DNA from: Hippopus hippopus
Lineage: Eukaryota > Mollusca > Bivalvia > Cardiida > Cardiidae
Direction: 5' to 3'
Assembly: GCA_946811185.2 (NCBI GenBank)
Contig: OX328108.1
Location: forward strand, 33,230,493-33,294,492
Length of the DNA stretch: 64,000 nucleotides
A model generated the notes under the pieces. That model was not told the DNA's origin. It saw only the letters and a program-made list of their open reading frames with translations, and did not search any database. Positions 22,940-34,944 of this stretch are shown here, piece after piece; positions within the stretch are counted from its first letter, which is position 1; each line of letters begins with the position of its first letter. The translations under genes were made by a program, and so were the position numbers.

Positions 22940-24015
22940 AATAATCATATTGGTTGATAAGTTTTGGATATAGAGAAAAGAAAATATATAATTCGTTTGA
23001 TGAAATCTTTATTATTGCTCTAAGAAATTAACACGAATTCCCAGAATTCAACTTCAAAAGTTAGTATTTCCAGGTTGAGTGTGAAGTTGTTCTTTAGAAG
23101 TCAATGTAACACGGAATTATAGGGATTCAAATCAATTTATAAATCTTTAAGGTGGGTATAAGCAAAATAACGCATATCACAGAATTTTGTGAGGAATCTA
23201 AAGTTAAGATCTAAGTGCGGACGACCATTTCGCTGTGATAGGATTTAAAGGGCTCTGGGAAAAAAATAAACAACTTCCAGTGTGTTTTTTAGATTCTGAA
23301 TTGTAGACGATATTTAACCTGTACTTGATACAATATTTTCATGCTATATAGACACTGAAGTAAGACAAGACTCATCTTAGTGTTCACATAAGTAGTTGAT
23401 GTCATGAAATTTTAGGGTGGGTTTACTTTAAAGAATTTTGTTACACCCAATTTTTCACAATTTCGCGTTTGATTTCTTCACAACAAATTTTTCAAAACTT
23501 TGCCTATTTCCAAGCTCTTTGTAAATTCAAGTTTAGTGTTGTTCACAAAAGTTTACATTTTCATCAATTGTTTTATTAGCATGAGTCGTACACTGTTTAA
23601 TGAATAGGTCTTAAGTTTGGATTCTACCGGTGAATTTTTAGAGTTACTTCCCTTGTCGTTTATTTCCAATTTTGACTCATTCTTGTAATATTACAATTAG
23701 CTGATTTTAATAGGGAAATATTTTGTCTGAATCTGTGCAGCCAATTATCTGCTCAAAATAACATGTGATTCTTTGTCATCAGGATGTAAAATAACTGCAA
23801 AAAGTCATTTCCCTGAGATGTATCATTTCTATTGTGGGCTATTTATTCTGTTCTATACATATATGCATGTCTTAATGAATGTGATGAACACTTCTTTCAA
23901 AAATTTGAAAACTTGATGGGAGGAATTATTCAATCCATATTTTCATGATAGCTAGATTTATTTTGTTATAAAAGAACTATTGAGAACTTGAAAAAATATT
24001 TACTTGTTTCATTAG
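22940..24015. other. Unassigned DNA upstream of the Ral exon
   Basis: AT-rich and free of the window's common repeats, as expected near a conserved gene. No promoter or 5' UTR exon could be placed. The exon at 24016 follows a splice acceptor, so an upstream untranslated exon is likely but not visible. Confidence 0.4.
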
Positions 24016-24180
24016 CAAATGTTTAAAATGTTCAACAGCTGTTTTGGATATAACAAAAAGAATCCTGCCATAATGTCAAAGACAAGGACACAGCAGCCAG
24101 CTGTCATTCATAAAGTAATTATGGTCGGCAGTGGTGGTGTTGGGAAATCAGCTTTAACATTACAGTTCATGTACGATGAG
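24016..24180 (+). CDS. RALA: Ral small GTPase, first coding exon
   Basis: Exon between an acceptor (TTGTTTCATTAG ending at 24015) and a donor (GAG|GTAAGG at 24180/24181), ending in phase 0. The peptide [20 protein letters not shown] carries the P-loop (GSGGVGKS), which binds GTP phosphates, and ends FMYDE, exactly where animal Ral genes split. The canonical start is probably Met at 24073 ([14 protein letters not shown]). An in-frame ATG at 24019 would add an 18-residue N-terminus ([18 protein letters not shown]) not typical of Ral. Ral GTPases act at membranes in exocyst assembly, vesicle traffic and signalling below Ras; this is family knowledge. RalA and RalB are one gene in most invertebrates, so the symbol is approximate. 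Confidence 0.93.
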
Positions 24181-24211
24181 GTAAGGATTTGTCATACCTT
24201 TTCTTACCCAT

Positions 24212-24920
24212 TTAACACTTTACCAAACGACAAAATTTTAGACCAGTCCAAATTTGAAGCATTTGCAGAGGACAACATTAAGTGACTCAAAAATTTAAAT
24301 TTGTTTTGGGAAGGGAAGAAAAAATTGTGGGAAAAGGAGAAAATTCTGGTTACAGCATTTTCTCCTTTTCCCACAATGTTTTCAGAAGGCTTCTTTCTCA
24401 GGGTCGTGAAAACCAGGGATTGTTTGGGAAAGGGTTAACCATTTACCAGACAACAAAATTTTAGCCTTGTCCTAATTGAAAGCTTTGCAGACAACAATTT
24501 TAATGTGGCTCAAATTGTGCAATTTTTCCCTGAAAGAGTGGAAAACATGGTGGGAAAAGGAGAAAATGCTTGTTACTAGCATTTTTTCCTTTTCCCACAA
24601 TGTTATTAAAGGGGTTCTTTCCCAGGGTCATTTAAAGTCAACATTGTGTGGTAAAGGGTTAACCCTCCAGCAGACAATTCCGAATCAATCAATATACCCT
24701 GTATTACACAACAAAATTTATCACTCATCCATTATGAAATTTGCAGAGGAGAATATAAACATGGCTAAAAGGATGAGATTTGTTTTTTGAAAAGGGTAAA
24801 AAGTACTGTTGGAAAAGGAGAAGATGCTGCTTACTCGCATTTTCTCTTTTTCCCACAATGTTTTCAAAAGCATCTTTCAACAGAGTCATTAAAAACTGGC
24901 ATTGTGTGGTAAAGCATTAA
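24212..24920 (-). repeat. Chain of three TTAA-hairpin repeats in Ral intron 1
   Basis: Copies at 24212-24438, 24435-24662 and 24659-24920, all reverse orientation. Each junction is a single shared TTAA (GGGTTAACC at 24435-24438; GGGTTAACCC at 24659-24662). The central hairpins are at about 24325-24380, 24540-24602 and 24805-24865. Confidence 0.85.
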
Positions 24921-25531
24921 TTTATTACCTTGTCTTCTACCAAGAATTATTCAGTGAGGAGACAATGGTTCAATTAACAATGCAGAAGTAGGAGACTTTG
25001 TTAAATTTAATGAGACATATGCACTCAAGACATTCTTCAACAGATTTGGAAGAAAGAAAGTCCCACTTTTGCGCAGTATGAAGGGACATTTGTCTAATCC
25101 AATGGAACATCCTGCAAGAATCTACCCTATGGCTTAACACATTGTTCATCTTGCTGAAAACCACTTGTAAAAAGTAGTAGCTGATTGTTACTATAAACTT
25201 ATTCTCAGTTCGCAGGCATTGGTTTCAGATACATGTAAGTTCTTAGTAGTTTCACTTAGTGTTCTGCAAAGGGGGGCAGGGGGAATCTGTGATGAAATTG
25301 TCACATTGAATGAGGAAAATGTCCCATCAAAATGCTTATGGACTGGACATTGTCCCATATTTAAATATTTGATAATTTGGTCTTAGTGCATTTGTCTTAC
25401 ATATTTTGAAGGTGATCCACAATTCTGCACAAGACAACAGGACAATTGTCCCTTCTCTGATTAACATTTGGCTGAACAATGGTTTCAGAGAATTAAACAG
25501 GGCTTCACTCTAACTTTTTAGGCAAAGTGCT

Positions 25532-26213
25532 TTAACTTTTTATCACATGACAATTTTAGCCTAGTCCAGTTTCAAAGCATCTGCATTTGCAGACAACAAA
25601 CAACAAATTGAATCATTGTGGCTATAATCGCAGATTGTTTATGTGAAGGAGTAGAAAATGATGTAGGAAAAAGAGAAAATGCTAGTTACCAGATTGTTCT
25701 TTTTTTTTCCCCACAATGTTTTAAAACCCCCTCTCTAGTCAGGGTCACTAAGATTCAGGATTGTGTGGTAAAGGGTTAACCCTTTACCACACAATGCCGG
25801 CTTTTAACGACCCTGAGGAAGAAGCCTTTTGAAAACATTGTGGGAAAAGGAGAAAATGCTGGTGACCAGCATTTTCTCCTTTTCCCACATGTTTTCTACC
25901 CTATCAAACAATCACATCATTTAAGCCACATTGATATTGTCGTCTGCAAATGCTTTCAATTTGGACAGGTCTAAAATTTTGTCGTCGGGTAAAGGGTTAA
26001 GTCTTTCCCTTACAACAAATTTTAGATTTTTAAATGTAAAACAGCTGTAGTGAATAAATTCAAAATTGATATAATTTTTTCTTTAATATTTCTCTGGAAA
26101 AGGGTGTAAAACATGAAAAAAAAGAGAAAATGCTGGTTACCAGCATTTTTCTACTTTTTCCAACAATGTTTTTAGAAGCTTTTTCACCGAGGATCGTTTA
26201 AACTTGTGTCTTT
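25532..26213. repeat. Chain of three TTAA-hairpin repeats in Ral intron 1
   Basis: Copies at 25532-25779 ('-'), 25776-26000 ('+') and 25997-26213 ('-', cut by the HINE starting at 26214). Single TTAA junctions at 25776-25779 and 25997-26000. The middle copy is one of the best-preserved: GGAGAAAATGCTGGTGACCA with its inverse forms a long, almost perfect hairpin. Confidence 0.85.
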
Positions 26214-28389
26214 TTAGCTCACCTGAGCACAAAGTGCTCAAGGTGAGCTTTTGTGATAAGGCTGTGTCCATTGTCCGTTGTTCGCCGTGCATCGTCCAGG
26301 CATTAACAATTACCTTGTGTGCATTCTATGAGCCACATTTTCAGCCTCATACTCATGAAACTTGGTCAGGTTGTTTGTCTTGACATTGTGTCGGACAAGG
26401 TTGAAATTGGATCACATTGAGTGAAAAAGTAGATCACTAGGTCAAATCTTAGAAAAACCTTGTGTGTTCTCTAGAGACCACATTTTCATTCTGATGCTCA
26501 CGAAACCTGTTTCAATTGTTTGTCTTGATGATATCTGGGACAAGTTCAAAATGGGGTCAATTCAGATCAAAAGGAGGTCACTTGGCAAAATCTTAGAAAA
26601 ATCCTTGTGTGCACTGAAGAAGCCACATTCTTTGCCTGATACTTATGAAATTTGGTCAGAATGTTTGTCTTTGTAATATCTTGGACAAGATTAGAATGAG
26701 ATCATGTTGAGCGAAAATGTAAGTCTTCTGGGGCCAAATCTTAGAAAAAACTTTGTGTCCACTCTAGAGGCCTCATTTTCAGTCTGATACTCAAGAAACT
26801 TGGTCAGATTTTCTGTCTTGATAATATCTTTGTCATGTTCCTGTTCAGAGTTTGGTTATTTCGGGTCAAAAAGCAGGTCACAGGGCCAAAATTTAGAAAA
26901 ACCTGGTGTGCACTTTACATACCACATTTTCAGCCAGATACTCATGAAACTTGGTCAGAGTGTTTGTCGTGATGATATGTAGGACAGGTTTGAAATTGGG
27001 TCACTTCTTGGCAAAAAGTGGGTCACTTGGCAAAATCTTAGAAAAACCTTGTGTGCTCTCAACAGGCCTCATTTTTTTGCCTGATACTTATGAAATTTGG
27101 TCAGAATGTTTGTCTTTGTAATATCTCAGACAAGATTAGAATTAGATCTTGTTGAGTGAAAATGTAAGTCTCCAGGCCAAATCTTAGAAAAAACTTTGTG
27201 TCCACTCTAGAGGCCTCATTTTCGGTCTGATATTCAGGAAACTTGGTCAGATTTTCTGTCTTGATAAGGCGTAAAAAAAAAATAGTTTGTTTCGGGTAAC
27301 CCGACCCTACCTGGAGATTTTGCCCCGACCCTAATTTTTTTTTGTCTTCCGATAAAAAAAAAATCAGCCTTTTATCATACTGTATCACAGGACGCCTGTT
27401 TCGGCAAATATTGCGCATTATATTATAGGTGTACAATCATGTACTACTACATACATAATTATGCATGAAAACTCCTACGCCTGTACAAAAGCTACCGTGT
27501 ATCGGAGTATATTTAACCGACCTTAAACTCAAATTGTCAAACGCAATAACGTGGGTTTTCCATTTCTAAAAATACATACAAGCAGGCGGAGAGATCGGGC
27601 TTTTTCGCTAACTCCACACAGGAACTTCTGTTTATCGAACGTTCGTATCCTATCGCACGGTTACAAAAGACAAACGGGTACCAGTTTTATCTTCTACAAC
27701 AAATCACGCCCGAAATACTGCGGTACTATACAGACTGTGTAACGAACTTTTACTTGTGATTTTCGCTTTTCTTCGCGTAAAATATAGACAGGATCCCGTC
27801 ATCCCTGTTGTCATCACCGCATTTCCGGTTCTGTAGTGCATTGTCGCTACTTTCGGTTTGCTAGATTTCAGATTGAACAAGTTCTGTTAAACATCATTCG
27901 GCAAAAGTGCTAGCATGCTCCAGAACTACGAACAATTAAGGTGTTCAATGCAGATATAACATTCGAAAAATTTTAATGGACGTTTCTCTTGCAACTTATC
28001 TGACAGGACGGACTGTGGACTAAACTAGACGACGGCAACGATAGAAGTTTAGATTTGTATCAAGCGTCGATAGGTCTTCATATTAGACAGGTATTTTCAT
28101 ATTTTTTTTCTAACTTTGTTACAATGAGGCAACAACAATTTCTTTCGGAAAATATAAATCTACCCAAACTTGCCTTGTTCTCGCTCTGCCCGCCCCCCTT
28201 TCACTCAGCTTGATTTACCCTACCTGGTCTTAGAGAAAAACCTGAAACTGCCTAGGCTAGGAGCCGCTATGCAAAAATTTTCCAAGGCTTTCTAATCTCT
28301 CCTACACTTCCGGCAAGTGATGCCACTTTAGTTTCCAGGTAAAATGTGTCTAATCTATATAAAGTTGAGGAGCAGCAGCACTTCTCCCG

Positions 28390-28970
28390 CATTTCTTGAC
28401 GGATTTGGGTAAAATTTTCACAGGATGTTTCTCATCATGTGACCTAGCGCATATTGTCAAGGTTTTGCAATTCATAGCTGCATCATGGAAAAAGGGGGCT
28501 TCATGTTGTATTTCATTTTTCACCAATATCTCTTTAATTAATACTGGACATATCTCAACGGATTTGGATGAAATTTTCACAGATCATGTGACCTAGCGCA
28601 TATTGTCAGGGTTTTGGAATTTATTACTGTGTCATGGAAAAAGGGGGCTTCGTGTCAAATTTAAGCTGCGTCCATCCTTACAAAAGTCTGTTTCTTGTGA
28701 ACGCAACTCCTCCCACATTTCTTGACGGATTTGGATAAAATGTTCATAGAATGTTTCTCATCATGTGACCTAGTGCAGATTGTCAAGGTTTTGCGATTTA
28801 TAGTTGCATCATGGAAAAAGGGGGCTTCATGTTATATTTCATTTTTCACCAATATCTCTTTAATTACTTGACATATCTCAACGGATTTGGATGAAATTTT
28901 CACAGATCATGTGACCTAGCGCATATTGTCAGGGTTTTGGAATTTATTGCTGTGTCATGGGGAAAAAAAA
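28390..28970 (+). repeat. Compound tandem repeat, 326-bp period
   Basis: Two copies, 326 bp apart, of a unit starting TTGACGGATTTGG (28396 and 28722). Each is itself two diverged halves of about 160 bp (second half at 28558), sharing GTGACCTAGCGCATATTGTC. A GTGCGTCCGTCTGTCCATCC simple repeat follows at 29069-29090, so this looks like the core of another HINE-like element. Confidence 0.65.
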
Positions 28971-29520
28971 ATGTTTTTCATCAATGTATCTCCAACTAAT
29001 GGACATAATTTCATGAAACTTCATATTTTTATTGCTTAATCAAAGCCAATGACCAATGAGTCCGTTGTGCGTCCGTCTGTCCATCCATCAGTCCATGCGT
29101 AAAACTTTTAGATCACAAGTAACACAATATATTTGTTGAGCTACCCAGGTAGGTGCTAGAAATTCCAACACTTTAGTCTCTAAAGCTAGCTGCTTGAAAT
29201 AGCAGCCATGTGGCAGCGTACATTGTGAAGACGACACTCTTGTTTCACATTATAACTCTGAAGGACAACAAAAGTGGATACTTGTAATTTCAAAGTTGTG
29301 TCAAGAATGTGTGTTCTAGATAAAAAAAAAATATGCATAACCTTTGTAAACCCAACTTTTCTACAGATAAAATGTTTACTTTAAATCAGTATAATATATA
29401 TAGTCCTCTAAAGTGTTCTGGAGGGGGAGGGTATTAAACATGAAAACAAACGAAACATTCTAGTATTTATTCAGTTTATTTAGAAACTTGCAAATAAATG
29501 TTTTTCACTTTTTCAGCTGT

Positions 29521-29756
29521 TTTAGCTCTTTACCACACAATCCACAGTTTTAACAATCCTTAAAAAAAACTTTTGAAAACATTGTGGGAAAATTGAGGGA
29601 AAAGGAGAAAATGCTATAAACCCATATTTTCTTTGTTTCCCATGTTTTCTACCCTTCCCAAAACAAATTTCAATTTGTGAGTTACATTTGTTTTGTTGTC
29701 AGCAAATACTTTTAATTTGGACAAGTCTAAAAAATTTCAATTCAGAAAAGAGTTAA
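29521..29756 (+). repeat. TTAA-hairpin repeat in Ral intron 1
   Basis: Left end TTTAGCTCTTTACCACACAA, right end AGAGTTAA. A partial second copy starts at about 29826 and is cut by the Harbinger-like right end. Confidence 0.7.
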
Positions 29757-31175
29757 ACAAAAGTGGACAGCATTCAGTGGGGAAAAAAGATGCAAATATA
29801 GAAGTATAGTTTAGATAGAATTTGACCATTTACCACAGTCAGAAAGTTAGTGACAGACTAGAGGTCTTTTGAACACATAATGAGAAAAGAGACTCAGACC
29901 TGGTAGCCACCATTTTCTCTTTTTTTTCCATTTTCGAAAGCAAATACCACCATTTCAAAATGTTTTTTTTTTTTAGGGGGGGGGGGGGAGTTAAAAAAAA
30001 AAAAAAAAAATTCGTCCCTACCCTACCTAACATTTTTGGAGATGTTACCCTAAACAAACTATTTTTTTTTTTTAGGCCTAATATCTTTGTCATGCTCCTG
30101 TTCAGAGTTTGGTTACTTCGGGTCAAAAAGCTGGTCACAGGGCCAAAATTTAGAAAAACCTTGTGTGCACTTTACATACCACATTTTCAGCCAGATACTC
30201 ATGAAATTTGGTCAGAATGTTTGTCTTGATGATATGTAGGACAGGTTTGAAATTGGGTCACTTCTTGGCAAAAAGTGGGTCACTTGGCAAAATCTTAGAA
30301 AAACCTTGTGTGCTCTCAACAGGCCTCATTTTTTTTGCCTGATACTTATGAAACTTGGTCAGAATGTTTGTTTTGATGATATCTTGGACAATTTTGCAAT
30401 TGATTTATGTCAGGTCAAGAAGTGGGTCAATGCCGCAAATTTTAGGAAAATCTTGTGTGCACTCTAGAGGCCACATTTTCTGTCTGATACTCATGAAACC
30501 TGGTCAGAATGTTGTCTTGATGCTATCTCAAACAAGTTTGAAATTGGGTCACATGTAGTCAGTAAATCAAATCCTAGTAAAACCTTGTATGCACTCTAAA
30601 GGCCACATTTTTATTCTAATACTCGTGAAACTTTGTTAGAATATTTTCTAACTTTGAAATACTTTGAAATTGGGACATGCAGGGTCACAAAGTAGGTCAC
30701 TGGGAAAAATCTTAGTAAAGCTTGTGTGCACCCTAAAGGCCATATTCTGATACTCATAAAACTTGGTCAGAATGTTTTTCTTGATGATATCTCAGACAAG
30801 TTTAAAATTGGGTCATGTTTGGTCAAAAAGTAGGTCACTGGGCCAAATCACATTTTCAGCCTGATACTCATGAAATATGGTCACAAAGTTTTTTTTGATG
30901 CTATATATTGGACAAAAGAAAGATCACTTATACTGACATGTATGTGTTTTACATCATCACAACCAGGATCTGTTCAGCTTTATTGATCCTAGATGACTTT
31001 ACTCGGGCTATAGCTACAGGGTTAATGGCCCTCTTGTTTTGATAAGGGATAAGCCTTTACTTATCGAAATCTGGGACAAATCACTCACTAAAAACATGAA
31101 TTTTAGGTGTCCCCTGAACATTGTTAGTATCCATGAGATTTCTTGACATTGTTCATGTCTATTGTCTAACCATGA

Positions 31176-31400
31176 TTAACCCTTTACCAAGCAATCCCAT
31201 GTTAAGAAGACCCTGAGAAAGAAGCCTGTTGAAAACATTGTGGGAAAAGGAGAAAAATGCTGTCAACCAGCATTTTCTCCTTTTCCCCACAAGGTTTTCT
31301 ACCCTTTCAAAGACAGAAATCATATTTTGATCTGTATTTAATTTTTCATCTGCAAATGCTTTCAAGTTGATCAAGTCTAAAATGTTTTTGTTTGGTAATA
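31176..31400 (+). repeat. TTAA-hairpin repeat in Ral intron 1, cut at the right end
   Basis: Starts TTAACCCTTTACCAAGCAAT and runs to TTTGGTAA at 31398, where another element begins. The remaining terminal TTAA may be the ATTAAG at 33341-33346. Confidence 0.75.
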
Positions 31401-33340
31401 CCCCCATTCCACTGGGCGGCGATCCAACTGCACTCATGGTGATCATGGCGCCTCTCCAAAATCTTCCGAATCGCCGGAGAAGCGCCGACATGTGCAACAT
31501 TATGGGACTCATGCGTTTCCAGTACGCTTATCAAACGTTTCAACTACAATCTCACTGCGCTGGTCACGATCCTGTCACGCCGTTGTTGCGCTTCTACGAC
31601 GCTTATACTACGCTTCCACCATGGCACAGGATTTCAGGCTTACTACATTCATGATTGCTTCTGCAACCTTACTATGACCTATGCGCTGGAGCTGCGCTTC
31701 TGTTGCGCTTTTGGAACATTTCTATATAGCAACAGTTGAACATCGGCTTTTGAAGGCAAGAAGGCCATTGGCCCTAAAGCATTCACCTGAGTAAAGTCAT
31801 CTATGGTTGATAAAGCTGAAGAGATCCTGGTTTTAATAATGTAAAACGCACGCACTTAGGTGACCCTTCTTTTTGACCAACTTGATCTACTTTTGAACTT
31901 GTCAGAGATATCATCCAGACAAATATTCTGATAATGTTTCATGAGTATCCAGGGCATTTTCTTCCTTTCTTGCGGGGCCGAATTTCGGCCCCATTCCCAA
32001 TTGAAAAAAGTGTTTTTTTCCTAATTCCATAAATTTTTTTTCCCAATTAGATGCTAGAAAAAGAAAATCATCTGATGTATCAGCCAGGGATTTCCCTCAT
32101 TAGAGTGTTTTGACTCATTTTTAACTAAATTACTTGCCAAAATTCATCAACTGCAGGCACTGACCACAGTACAAGCAGGAAATCGACAATCGTCGTATTT
32201 TAGGTGCGAAACTATTCAGGGGCGAATGAACTACAGTCTGCGTCCGTATATTTTCAATCGAATCATGCACTGACTCGATTTTGTGGCTGTAGACCATTCT
32301 AATTGATCAGATTTAAGACTGGGCACACTTTTTCTGCTGTATTTTTGGTGTATTTGTACAAAAAAATACTGACAACTGTTCACCTCTCGACAACTGCCTC
32401 ACATTTTGCAGCGAAGCGATATTTCGTGAGGCAAGAATAAAGAAATCCAGCTCCTTAATTGATAGCCCTGATCCAGGACGAAGTTCTGAAAATATCTGGC
32501 CTTATCTAGATTCCGATTTTTTTTTCCCCTCTCAAATTTCGAGCGGTTGTGCTTCATCTTTGTCTTAGGAATCGGCCGTATAAAAGGTGAACATGCATGT
32601 AACTTGTCCTTGGCCGAAATAGATACTCTCTATCAAAAACAAGGAAATTCATACTCGGACAAAAAAAGTCATCAGTTATGGGTCATAAAATCACGATGTT
32701 AATCAAATATCTGGTATCAGTATTGCTCTTGTACCCGAACTACTTTTTGATCTGTTGTGACCCAATGTCAAACTCGTCTGAGATTTCAAAAAAATAACCT
32801 TTCTGACGAAGTTTTATAAGTATCAGGCTGAAAATGTGGCCTCTAGATTGCAAACAAGATTTTTTTCAGATTTGGCCAAGTGACCTTCTCTTTGACCAGA
32901 CATGACCCAATTTCAAACACGTCCAAGATATCATCAAGACATATATTCTGACCAAATTGCATGAGTAACTGATTGAAAATGTGGCCTCTAGAGTGCACAC
33001 AATGTAAGTGTTGATGTCTGGACGATGCACGACAGACACAGCACGATCACAAAACAAGCACCATGGATTAGCAATCATAAAGCTTTCGATACGCTTCTAC
33101 TATGATCAAAGCATTTCTACTGTGCTGTTGCCGTTCCTGCTACGCTTCGCGGCGTTTTGACCGGAATTTTGAAGTGTAACGGAATCTCTGTTCATTGGAA
33201 TGGGGGTTTAAAGTGGCAATCATGAAGCTTCCGATATGCTTCTACTACGATCAAGGCATTTCTACTGCTTCTCCTACAACTCACAGTATTTTGACTGAAA
33301 TTTCCAAGCGTAGGGGAATTGCTGCCAGTGGAATGGGGGG
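31401..33340. mobile_element. DNA element with CCCCCATTCCACTGG inverted ends
   Basis: The left end is CCCCCATTCCACTGGGCGGC; the right end is the inverse (CCAGTGGAATGGGGGG). A related internal end (CATTGGAATGGGGG) lies at about 33195-33208. The terminal regions are GC-rich with repeated CGCTTCTACGACGC-like blocks, unlike the AT-rich surroundings. No transposase. A HINE core fragment (31757-33075) lies inside. It sits in the end of a TTAA-hairpin repeat. Confidence 0.6.
31757..33075 (+). mobile_element. HINE-like fragments
   Basis: An AGGCCATTGGCCCT palindrome near 31768 resembles the HINE left end. Core-like blocks (GAAAATGTGGCCTCTAGA) recur at 32830-32995, then GATGTCTGGACGATGCACGA and GATCACAAAA near 33015-33055. 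The middle (31960-32700) does not match and is unassigned. Confidence 0.45.
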
Positions 33341-33439
33341 ATTAAGAATAAGAAATGAAAACTTCTAGATTGGGCTAGTAAGAAGAAATGATGAGAAAAA
33401 AATATCTGGAGCAAAAATTCCAATTTGCTCTCCCATTGG

Positions 33440-33570
33440 TTTCTACATTGTTCTGTGGGATAGCAGCCAACGGCTTGGAAAGAATATTGTGTGGAGTACT
33501 GGTAAAAGAAACTCCAGGAAAGTAAGGATAGGTGCACTGGCAACCATGATGTAACTGAAATAATGTTGAA
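33440..33570 (+). repeat. SINE fragment
   Basis: Matches the 3' half of the SINE at 63555-63815: GGCTTGGAAAGAATATTGTG, TACTGGTAAAAGAAACTCCA and AATAATGTTGAAAACG. Confidence 0.55.
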
Positions 33571-33693
33571 AACGTTACACACCATAAAATAAGTCTATCA
33601 ACCAGACAACAATCTGCACAAATCAATGTAAAACAATGAAGAACAACTTCAGTCGTGTGAGTCATATTTGATATGTGACCTGCAAAATGCTTT

Positions 33694-33961
33694 CATCCCT
33701 TTACCACACAGTTCCGACTTTTAACGACTATGGCAAAGAAACCTTTTGAAAACATTGTGGGAAAAGAAGAAAATGCTGGTAACCAGCATTTTCTTCTTTT
33801 CCCACAATGTTTTCTGCCCTTCCCAAAACAAATTTCAATTTTTGAATCACATTTATTTTGTCGTCTGTAAATGCTTTCAATTTGGACTAGTCTTGAATTT
33901 CATTGTTTGGTCAAGAGTAAATTTGGAGGAGTCTAAAATATTGTTGTTTGGTAAAGGGTTA
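33694..33961 (+). repeat. TTAA-hairpin repeat plus a spare right end
   Basis: A copy at 33694-33920 with a strong palindrome (33755-33810), followed by a duplicated right arm (33921-33961) ending GGTAAAGGGTTAA. Confidence 0.75.
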
Positions 33962-34027
33962 AACCTCAAAAATGCAGCCCTTATCTGTAGCTGGAAATCC
34001 AAAATCCAACAATGAGTGATTGACATT

Positions 34028-34660
34028 TTACCTCTACAAAATTTTAGACTTGTCCAAATAGCATATCGAAAGTACATTGTACCAGTACCCTGAAGACAGC
34101 CAATAGAATGGTAATTAATGTAAGATGTCATTCAAGAGCAGAAAACATGGTAGAAATAGAAGAAAAGGGGAGTAGCAGCAATGTCCCCTTTTTCCACAAT
34201 GTTTTCAAAAGCTTTCAGTAAAAGCCTTCATTAAAAAGCATATGATCATTTTGTTGAATTTAATCCTCAAGACCTTTGCCAAAGAATCAAGTGTTTCATT
34301 GACCCTGAGAAAGAAGCCTTTTGATTATATTGTGAGGAAATTCTCCTTTCTCTACAATATTTTTCAATCTTTCAAAAAAAGTAAGTGATTTTTTATTTGA
34401 ATTTGGTATGTGTGGTCATAAAAGTGTCTGGTCACTTTTAATTTTGTTTTCTACAAATGCTTTCAACATAAACAAGTCCCAGATTTAGTGGTTTGGCCAA
34501 CAGGTTAACTTTTACGATACAATCTGGAGTTTTGACAACCCTAAAACTTGAGAAAACTTTAGAAAACATGGGCCATAAAGCTGAAAATGCTGAAACCAGA
34601 ATTTCCTGCTTGTGATTTTGAGGTGTCAAAAATTCTGTCATTTGGTAAAACATTAGAGAA
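34028..34660. repeat. Chain of three diverged TTAA-hairpin repeats before Ral exon 2
   Basis: Copies at about 34028-34263 ('-'), 34260-34508 ('+') and 34505-34660 ('+', partial). Junctions again are at TTAA (34260-34263 and 34505-34508). The last ends about 30 bp before the splice acceptor of the next Ral exon. Confidence 0.65.
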
Positions 34661-34670
34661 TACTTCATAA

Positions 34671-34925
<255 letters not shown>

Positions 34926-34944
34926 TAATTATACATGTACTTGT

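Larger units (their letters stand above)
27268..30078. mobile_element. PIF/Harbinger-like element with TAA target duplication
   Basis: Flanked by TAA at 27265-27267 and 30079-30081; removing it restores CTTGATAATATCTTTGTC, seen intact at 26817. The termini are inverted: GGCGTAAAA... and, read inward from the right, GGCCTAAAA..., both continuing AATAGTTTGTTT and GGGTAAC. A 3-bp TAA duplication plus GGC ends fit the PIF/Harbinger superfamily. No transposase frame was found. The interior holds a compound repeat (28390-28970) and a TTAA-hairpin repeat (29521-29756). A second set of A/G-rich homopolymers near 29965-30020 flanks the right end. Confidence 0.7.
26214..31040 (-). mobile_element. HINE-like element interrupted by a Harbinger-like element
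   Basis: On the minus strand it starts near 31040 (AAAACAAGAGGGCCATTAAC; palindrome AGGGCCATTAACCCT) and ends at 26214 with the hairpin TGAGCACAAAGTGCTCA and AGCTAAAAA. The core is a tandem of roughly 155-170-bp units containing ACTCATGAAACTTGGTCAGA and AATCTTAGAAAAACCTTGTG, at 26330-27267 and 30082-30900. It is split at 27268-30078 by another transposon, and the two parts rejoin cleanly. Confidence 0.7.

Noticed and set aside
29960..30060. A G/A homopolymer region suggested a retroposon poly(A) tail.
   Set aside because: It lies within the right end of the Harbinger-like element and has an inverted counterpart at the left end.
31367..31677. Overlapping frames in a GC-rich stretch suggested coding DNA.
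   Set aside because: The GC-rich part belongs to the end of the CCCCCATTCC element, with imperfect internal repeats explaining the open frames.
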